A DNA stretch of 64,000 nucleotides from the NCBI GenBank assembly GCA_002897675.1, contig BDSU01000022.1, positions 118,886-182,885 of the forward strand, read 5' to 3'. The notes under the pieces are model-generated. The model did no database searches, was not told where the DNA came from, and saw nothing but the letters and a program-made list of their open reading frames with translations. The position numbers were made by a program, and so were the translations under genes. Source of the DNA: a bacterium BMS3Abin02 (GTDB lineage Bacteria > Actinomycetota > Acidimicrobiia > Spongiisociales > UBA4744). Positions 60,261-64,000 of the stretch are shown here, piece after piece. How positions within the stretch are numbered: the stretch's first letter is position 1; every line of letters starts with the position of its first letter.

Positions 60261-60899
60261 GTGATCGACAGCGAACGTTCCCTCGGGATTCTCGATCGGC
60301 TCGAACGAAGATATCCGGAGGTCCGAATCGCCCTCGAGTATCGGGATCCCTGGCAGTTGCTCGTGTCGACGGTCCTCTCGGCACAGACCACCGACGACAA
60401 CGTGAACAAGGTGGTTCCGGAGCTCTTTGCCACCTTCCCGACTCCCGAGGACCTGGCCGCCGCAGACCCGGAGGAAGTCGAAAGGATCGTGTTCACGACG
60501 GGTTTCTACCGACAGAAGACAAGAGCGATCATCGGGCTGTCCCAGGTGCTCGTCGACCGCTTCGGCGGCGCGGTGCCCGACGATCTCGACAAGCTCGTCG
60601 AACTGCCCGGCGTCGGTCGCAAGACCGCCAGCGTCGTTCTGGCCGAGGCGTTCGGCCGTCCCGCGATCGCCGTGGATACGCACGTCAAGCGCCTCTCCAA
60701 CCGGCTCGGCTTCACGACGCACAAGGATCCGAACAAGATCGAGCAAGACCTCAAGAGGCTGTTTCCAGAGTCGGCTTGGCGAGGGCTCTCGTTGCGACTG
60801 ATCCAGTTCGGACGTGACGTGTGTACGGCGAGAAAGCCGCACTGTGGCGAATGCGAACTGGCCGATTTGTGTCCGTTCCCGGACAAGAGCTTCGAGTAG
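60261..60899 (+). CDS. nth: Endonuclease III (DNA glycosylase/AP lyase), 212 aa
   Basis: Nth removes oxidised pyrimidines and cuts abasic sites. The helix-hairpin-helix LPGVGRKTASVVLAEAFG contains the catalytic Lys, and VDTHVKRLSNRLG contains the catalytic Asp. The C-terminal 4Fe-4S loop is complete, with spacing C-x6-C-x2-C-x5-C (CTARKPHCGECELADLC). TACGAT lies 7 nt before GTG 60261, which is why this start is preferred; ATG 60252 in frame would overlap that box. Confidence 0.94.
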   Translation: MIDSERSLGILDRLERRYPEVRIALEYRDPWQLLVSTVLSAQTTDDNVNKVVPELFATFPTPEDLAAADPEEVERIVFTTGFYRQKTRAIIGLSQVLVDRFGGAVPDDLDKLVELPGVGRKTASVVLAEAFGRPAIAVDTHVKRLSNRLGFTTHKDPNKIEQDLKRLFPESAWRGLSLRLIQFGRDVCTARKPHCGECELADLCPFPDKSFE

Positions 60900-60925
60900 C
60901 CGGTCTCAACTCGGGACCCGAGGTG

Positions 60926-60972
60926 TTCCTGTCGATGGCGACGTCGCTATCCGACGCCGGTATCGACAGGAA
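60926..60972. terminator. 11-bp perfect stem between convergent nth and MFS genes
   Basis: TTCCTGTCGAT (60926-60936) and ATCGACAGGAA (60962-60972) are exact reverse complements around a 25-nt loop that itself contains the palindrome GCGACGTCGC. It lies between two convergent genes and probably terminates both. Confidence 0.55.
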
Positions 60973-61001
60973 ATGAGCCGTCGGCCAGGAATCCAAGCCT
61001 T

Positions 61002-62216
61002 CTATCCGGGTTCCAGAATCCGGCCTCGTGTCTCTGGGACTGCCAGGACCAGGCCGGCGGCGATGAGCATGCATGCTGCGAGGGCCGTGATCGTGGTCGA
61101 GAGTCCGAAGCGGCCGATGAGGTAGCTGCCGGCCGCCAACCCCGTGACCGCACCCAGTACCCCTGCGACGTTCAGCCACATCACCGCCGTTGCCCGCATC
61201 CGGGTCGGGAACAACTCACTGCGTAGCGCGCCGAGCGACGGCACCGTCGCAAACGCTCCGAAACCCGAGATTGCGGCTGCGGCGGCAAGGGCTGCCGGCT
61301 CGGTGAGGCGGAACATGCCGACGCCGCCGACACCCGCCAGCAGGAGCGCTCCAAACAGCACCGGTCTGCGGCCCCAGAGATCCGAGGATCTTCCTCCGAC
61401 GAGGAATCCAAGGCCACCCAAGGTTCCTCCGGCGAGCAGCACGCCCACGGCGACCGGTGTGCGGAGGCCGACATCGCCGACGAGACGCTCCATGGCAAAG
61501 GTCGCAGCCGGAGCGGAAAACGTTGCCGAGAGGAATGACAACACGGCGACGATCCAGAAAGGGCGTTTCTGCGTGTCGAGCAATGGAGACCAAAGGGCAG
61601 TCGGCTCGCTCGGTGCCACGAAAAGGGGGCTTTCGCGGAGACGGAGAGCGACGAATGGATAGAAGGCAAGACCGAGTGCGCTCGCGCCGTACAGAAACCT
61701 CCAGGATTCGGGACCGAGATCGCTGATCGGGATGAGAACGAGTGCAGTCCCCGCACCGAAACTGACCGCGCCTCCGAAGATCGAGATGCCGTACGCGCGA
61801 AGGGCGGGAGTGAGCGATTCGGCCAGCATGACGAGGGCGAGCGCACCCACCGCCGATCCGGTCATACGAACGACGGTCTGCAGGATCGTGAACGTCGCGA
61901 CGTCCGGGGCGATCGCCGTCGCTGCGTTGGCAACGAGCATGGCGACAAAGGCACCGAGCAGGACTCTGCGTCTCCCTCTTCGGTCTCCGAGCAACGAAAG
62001 CAGGACCGCTACGACGGCACCGAGGCGGACGATCCCGAGCAACTGGCTCATGTCGGCGGCCGTGATGTCGAGCGAGCGTCGAACAAATGGCAGGGTGTTC
62101 GCTGCCTGAGCGAGGGCATGACCCTCGAAGAACCCCAGGATCGACGTCAGGACCACGATTCGTATGTCGGATCGGGTCGGCGTGACGGGAGGTTGTACGA
62201 AGCGGGGCAGCTTCAT
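61002..62216 (-). CDS. MFS transporter, 404 aa
   Basis: The protein has twelve predicted membrane helices with the A-loop motif LGDRRGRRRVLLGAFVAMLV between helices 2 and 3 and a second-half copy GGRSSDLWGRRPVLFGALLL. It is a typical single-polypeptide major facilitator; the substrate is unknown. Its ATG overlaps the stop of the CsaA-like gene (ATGA), so it is second in that operon. Confidence 0.87.
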   Translation of the reverse strand: MKLPRFVQPPVTPTRSDIRIVVLTSILGFFEGHALAQAANTLPFVRRSLDITAADMSQLLGIVRLGAVVAVLLSLLGDRRGRRRVLLGAFVAMLVANAATAIAPDVATFTILQTVVRMTGSAVGALALVMLAESLTPALRAYGISIFGGAVSFGAGTALVLIPISDLGPESWRFLYGASALGLAFYPFVALRLRESPLFVAPSEPTALWSPLLDTQKRPFWIVAVLSFLSATFSAPAATFAMERLVGDVGLRTPVAVGVLLAGGTLGGLGFLVGGRSSDLWGRRPVLFGALLLAGVGGVGMFRLTEPAALAAAAAISGFGAFATVPSLGALRSELFPTRMRATAVMWLNVAGVLGAVTGLAAGSYLIGRFGLSTTITALAACMLIAAGLVLAVPETRGRILEPG

Positions 62217-62539
62217 GCCACGACGGTACCTTCGGCGACGTGTCGATCGGGCCTCAGGAGAACGACTCCTCCGGGGCTCATGGCTCCGAGGACGAGTACA
62301 TCTGAGCGAAAACCACCGACGCGCATCGGTTCGAATCCGGTGACGGCGACGACCTGGCGACCAACCAGGTCGTCGGGGGTGTAGTGATCGGTCAGCTTTG
62401 CGGAGGACTGCAAGACGCCGAGTTCACCGAACTCGATCCACATGCGGTACGAAGGATTGCGTGCCGTCGTGTTGGGCTCTGCCCGTACCACGGTTCCGAT
62501 ACGGACCTGGAGCGCCTCCCAGTCTCGGTAGGTGGCCAT
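62213..62539 (-). CDS. CsaA-like tRNA-binding-domain protein, 108 aa
   Basis: This is a single OB-fold of the EMAPII/CsaA type. WEALQVRIGTVVRAEPNTTA, LVGRQVVAVTGFEPMRVGGF and VLVLGAMSPGGVVLLRPD follow the family pattern (K/R-x-R-x-G-x-V and the G-F-x-S-E-V-L-V-L-G end). CsaA has been proposed as a secretion-related chaperone and tRNA binder. ATG 62539 has TACGCT 8 nt upstream. Confidence 0.83.
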   Translation of the reverse strand: MATYRDWEALQVRIGTVVRAEPNTTARNPSYRMWIEFGELGVLQSSAKLTDHYTPDDLVGRQVVAVTGFEPMRVGGFRSDVLVLGAMSPGGVVLLRPDRHVAEGTVVA

Positions 62540-62547
62540 GGGCGAAC

Positions 62548-62553
62548 AGCGTA
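62548..62553 (-). promoter_or_regulatory. -10 box for leaderless transcription of the CsaA-like gene
   Basis: On the minus strand TACGCT ends 8 nt before ATG 62539, with no ribosome site. Confidence 0.4.
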
Positions 62554-62608
62554 GCGATGAGTCCGCCGAGTGGTGCGGTGCGTGGATCGCTCAGGCTCGT
62601 TTCAGGAA

Positions 62609-62658
62609 CGTGTCTCGTGCTTCGTGTTCCGTCTCGCGACCTCGCGTCGATGCGAGAC
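62609..62658 (-). repeat. Dispersed intergenic repeat, family i, copy E (inverted)
   Basis: The reverse complement reads CGCATCGACGCGAGGTCGCG, then AGACGGAACACGAAGCACGA, matching copies A and B in order. The remainder of the 306-bp gap between the CsaA-like and ccdA genes shows no gene. Confidence 0.6.
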
Positions 62659-62831
62659 TACGGAGCGGGTGTGATCCCCTCGTATGCCACGTCGAGGACA
62701 AGGACAGCGCATGCGACGATGCTCGTCGAGAGGCGTGTCTTGCATCGGTCGGCGGTCTTCGATGTACCGGTGTGAGGTGTCGCTCATCGAAGCCGGCCGA
62801 TTCACGATGCATCCGGCCGAGGGATCTCAAC

Positions 62832-62837
62832 TATCCT
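62832..62837 (+). promoter_or_regulatory. -10 box for leaderless transcription of ccdA
   Basis: TATCCT ends 8 nt before ATG 62846, with no ribosome site. This is the best TANNNT match in the series. Confidence 0.45.
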
Positions 62838-62845
62838 GCCCGCCC

Positions 62846-63598
62846 ATGGCCGACGTTGGCATCATCACTGCATTCGTTTTCGGCATCGTCTCGTTCCTTT
62901 CCCCATGTGTGCTGCCGCTGCTGCCGGGATATCTGAGTCTGATGTCCGGATACTCGGTGGGAGACCTGCAGAGTGGGGATGCTTCGTCGGCGAGGATGTT
63001 TCGGGTCACGCTCACGTTCGTGATCGGCTTCACGATCATCTTCGTCATCCTTGGTGCGGCAGCGACCTCGGTGGGGCATTTTTTCCTGCAACACCAACGC
63101 ATCGCACTGCAGGTCGCCGGATGGATCGTGATCGCGTTCGGGTTGCTCATCGTCGTCTCGGCGTATTCGCACTCCCGATACCTCGGTTTCTTGATGAGAG
63201 AACGGCGCATCGATGTCAAGCCATCGAAACTCGGGGGATGGGCGCCGCTCGTCATGGGACTCGCGTTCGGTTTCGCGTGGACACCCTGCATCGGCCCGGT
63301 GCTTGCAGCGATCCTGGCGGCCGCTGCCGTTCAGGAGACGGTCGGTCAAGGGATGATCCTGTTGCTCGCGTACGGCCTCGGCCTGGGCGTCCCGTTCATC
63401 TTGTCAGGGGTAGGTCTCTCGAAGGCGTTCAGGGCCGCCGGGTTCCTGAAGCGGTATCTACGCCCGATCAACGTGGTGTCCGGGCTGCTCCTCGCCGGCT
63501 TCGGCGTCCTGATGATCACCGGGAAGATGGCCATCCTCTCAGGATGGGTACAGGAACTCTTCTCCAAACTCGGCCTCGAGTGGCTCGCCACGATCTGA
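62846..63598 (+). CDS. ccdA: CcdA-type thiol:disulfide reductant transporter (DsbD transmembrane family), 250 aa
   Basis: The protein has six membrane helices with the two redox cysteines in FLSPCVLPLLPGYLSLMSGY and WTPCIGPVLAAILAAAA, the CcdA/DsbD pattern. It passes electrons from cytoplasmic thioredoxin to extracellular thiol proteins, often for cytochrome c maturation. No other cytochrome biogenesis gene is visible before the window ends. Confidence 0.92.
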   Translation: MADVGIITAFVFGIVSFLSPCVLPLLPGYLSLMSGYSVGDLQSGDASSARMFRVTLTFVIGFTIIFVILGAAATSVGHFFLQHQRIALQVAGWIVIAFGLLIVVSAYSHSRYLGFLMRERRIDVKPSKLGGWAPLVMGLAFGFAWTPCIGPVLAAILAAAAVQETVGQGMILLLAYGLGLGVPFILSGVGLSKAFRAAGFLKRYLRPINVVSGLLLAGFGVLMITGKMAILSGWVQELFSKLGLEWLATI

Positions 63599-63619
63599 GT
63601 GTCGGACCTCTTGCCGTCC

Positions 63620-63743
63620 AGTGTCTTGGCCGGTGACGTTCGGGGTGTCGATGCCGGGGCAGGGGCGCCTCATCGAAGACGCACCCATCTCTTCTTGCGT
63701 GAGAACACCGCGCTATGGGCAGCCAGCTCACGCAAGACGGGGG
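63620..63743 (+). repeat. Family iii hairpin repeat, copy 3 (full length)
   Basis: 63620-63667 is identical to 25395-25442 (48 nt). A variable spacer follows, then a hairpin with CTTGCGTGAG (63694-63703) and CTCACGCAAG (63727-63736) around a 23-nt loop. It starts 22 nt after the ccdA stop. Confidence 0.8.
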
Positions 63744-63980
63744 GCTCGGCGTTCCTGCAAGTCCTCATCACCCAAGAGGTCGTTGATGGGAGCGGATGCG
63801 TGTCGATGTGGAGCATGGGAGCGTCGTCGAAGAGCGATGGGAGAGCAGCCGTGCGGGCAGCGTCGTGCACGACCCACCGATGCGGCCTTTTACACAACGC
63901 TGACATTTCCTCAACGGTTTGCTCGTATCTGCCGATGATCCTTTTCGATGACGCGCCTGCCGACAATCATGGAGGGTCAG
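63744..63980. other. Intergenic region after the family iii repeat
   Basis: No gene recognised. It holds the leader of the gene starting at 63981. CTGACA-17-TCGTAT near 63900 is a weak promoter candidate. Confidence 0.3.
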
Positions 63981-64000
63981 ATGGACCGCGGCCGTATCTT
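63981..64000 (+). CDS. Start of a gene cut by the window end
   Basis: GGAGGG lies 5-9 nt before ATG 63981, and the frame reads MDRGRI at the window edge. Too little is present to name the product; the strong ribosome site is the only support. Confidence 0.4.

Noticed and set aside
62320..62345. tRNA-like GGTTCGAATCC word
   Set aside because: It is inside the CsaA-like coding region and has no acceptor stem or anticodon arm around it.
63621..63938. Possible gene starting MSWPVTFGVSMPGQGRL
   Set aside because: Its start lies in the family iii repeat, and the same words appear at 25.4 kb in a different context, so it is repeat DNA rather than a gene.

Overview
The window is about 64 kb of high-GC, densely packed bacterial chromosome. 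It reads as an actinobacterium, probably a deep-branching uncultured lineage such as Acidimicrobiia. The evidence is the SepF-YggT-DivIVA group after ftsZ, a DUF3040 protein near mraZ, an F420-type luciferase-like oxidoreductase, a DUF3417-type glycogen phosphorylase, paired ArsA ATPases like mycobacterial Rv3679/Rv3680, and several start codons placed 6-8 nt after a TANNNT box (leaderless style). The class-level placement is inference. No rRNA, tRNA, prophage, CRISPR array or intact insertion sequence was seen.

Layout. 1-7.3 kb: a run of forward genes (two small membrane proteins, phosphoesterase, SRPBCC protein, ArsA-HSP20 ATPase), then hsp20 facing them, then a ROK sugar kinase, a YkvA protein, a luciferase-like oxidoreductase and an AlaC-type aminotransferase. 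7.3-11.3 kb: a tandem repeat block, glgP on the minus strand and a threonine-aldolase-like gene. 11.3-15.6 kb: the type II fatty acid synthesis operon fabD-fabH-fabG-acpP-fabF. 15.7-18.4 kb: Nudix, a damaged dinB, DUF3040 and MerR. 18.6-23.0 kb, minus strand: MoxR, DUF58 and transglutaminase, the usual three-gene set. 23.2-26.2 kb: small unknown genes, a solo serine-recombinase-like domain, a universal stress protein and a short-chain dehydrogenase, among dispersed repeats.

26.3-42.9 kb is a complete-looking dcw (division and cell wall) cluster: mraZ-rsmH-ftsL-ftsI-murE-mraY-murD-ftsW-murG-murC-murB-ftsQ-ftsZ-pgeF-yggS-sepF-yggT-divIVA. Most genes overlap by 1-13 nt. The striking gap is murF, which is absent between murE and mraY. 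mraZ has a good promoter overlapped by four TGG boxes at exact 10-nt spacing, and the rsmH start codon lies inside a 17-bp perfect inverted repeat. 43-48.5 kb: ileS (minus), DUF167, TraR/DksA, lspA, rluD. 48.5-54.5 kb: two adjacent phosphofructokinases with different cofactor signatures plus a 68-residue DUF2090-like miniprotein, divergent from dnaE. 54.5-58.8 kb: a pair of ArsA-like ATPases with complementary P-loop losses and a tandem ThyX-like protein. 58.8-64 kb: EamA transporter, a purine phosphoribosyltransferase remnant, nth, an MFS transporter, a CsaA-like tRNA-binding protein, ccdA and the start of one more gene.

The intergenic spaces carry at least three dispersed repeat families: (i) a roughly 50-60 bp element rich in TACGAAGTACGAAAC-like words, (ii) degenerate GCCGGC/CAGTTGTCAGTT tracts, and (iii) a 125-bp hairpin element with a 48-nt perfectly conserved left half. 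The most interesting proteins are the ArsA pair, the double ThyX protein, the phosphofructokinase pair and the frame-scrambled DinB.
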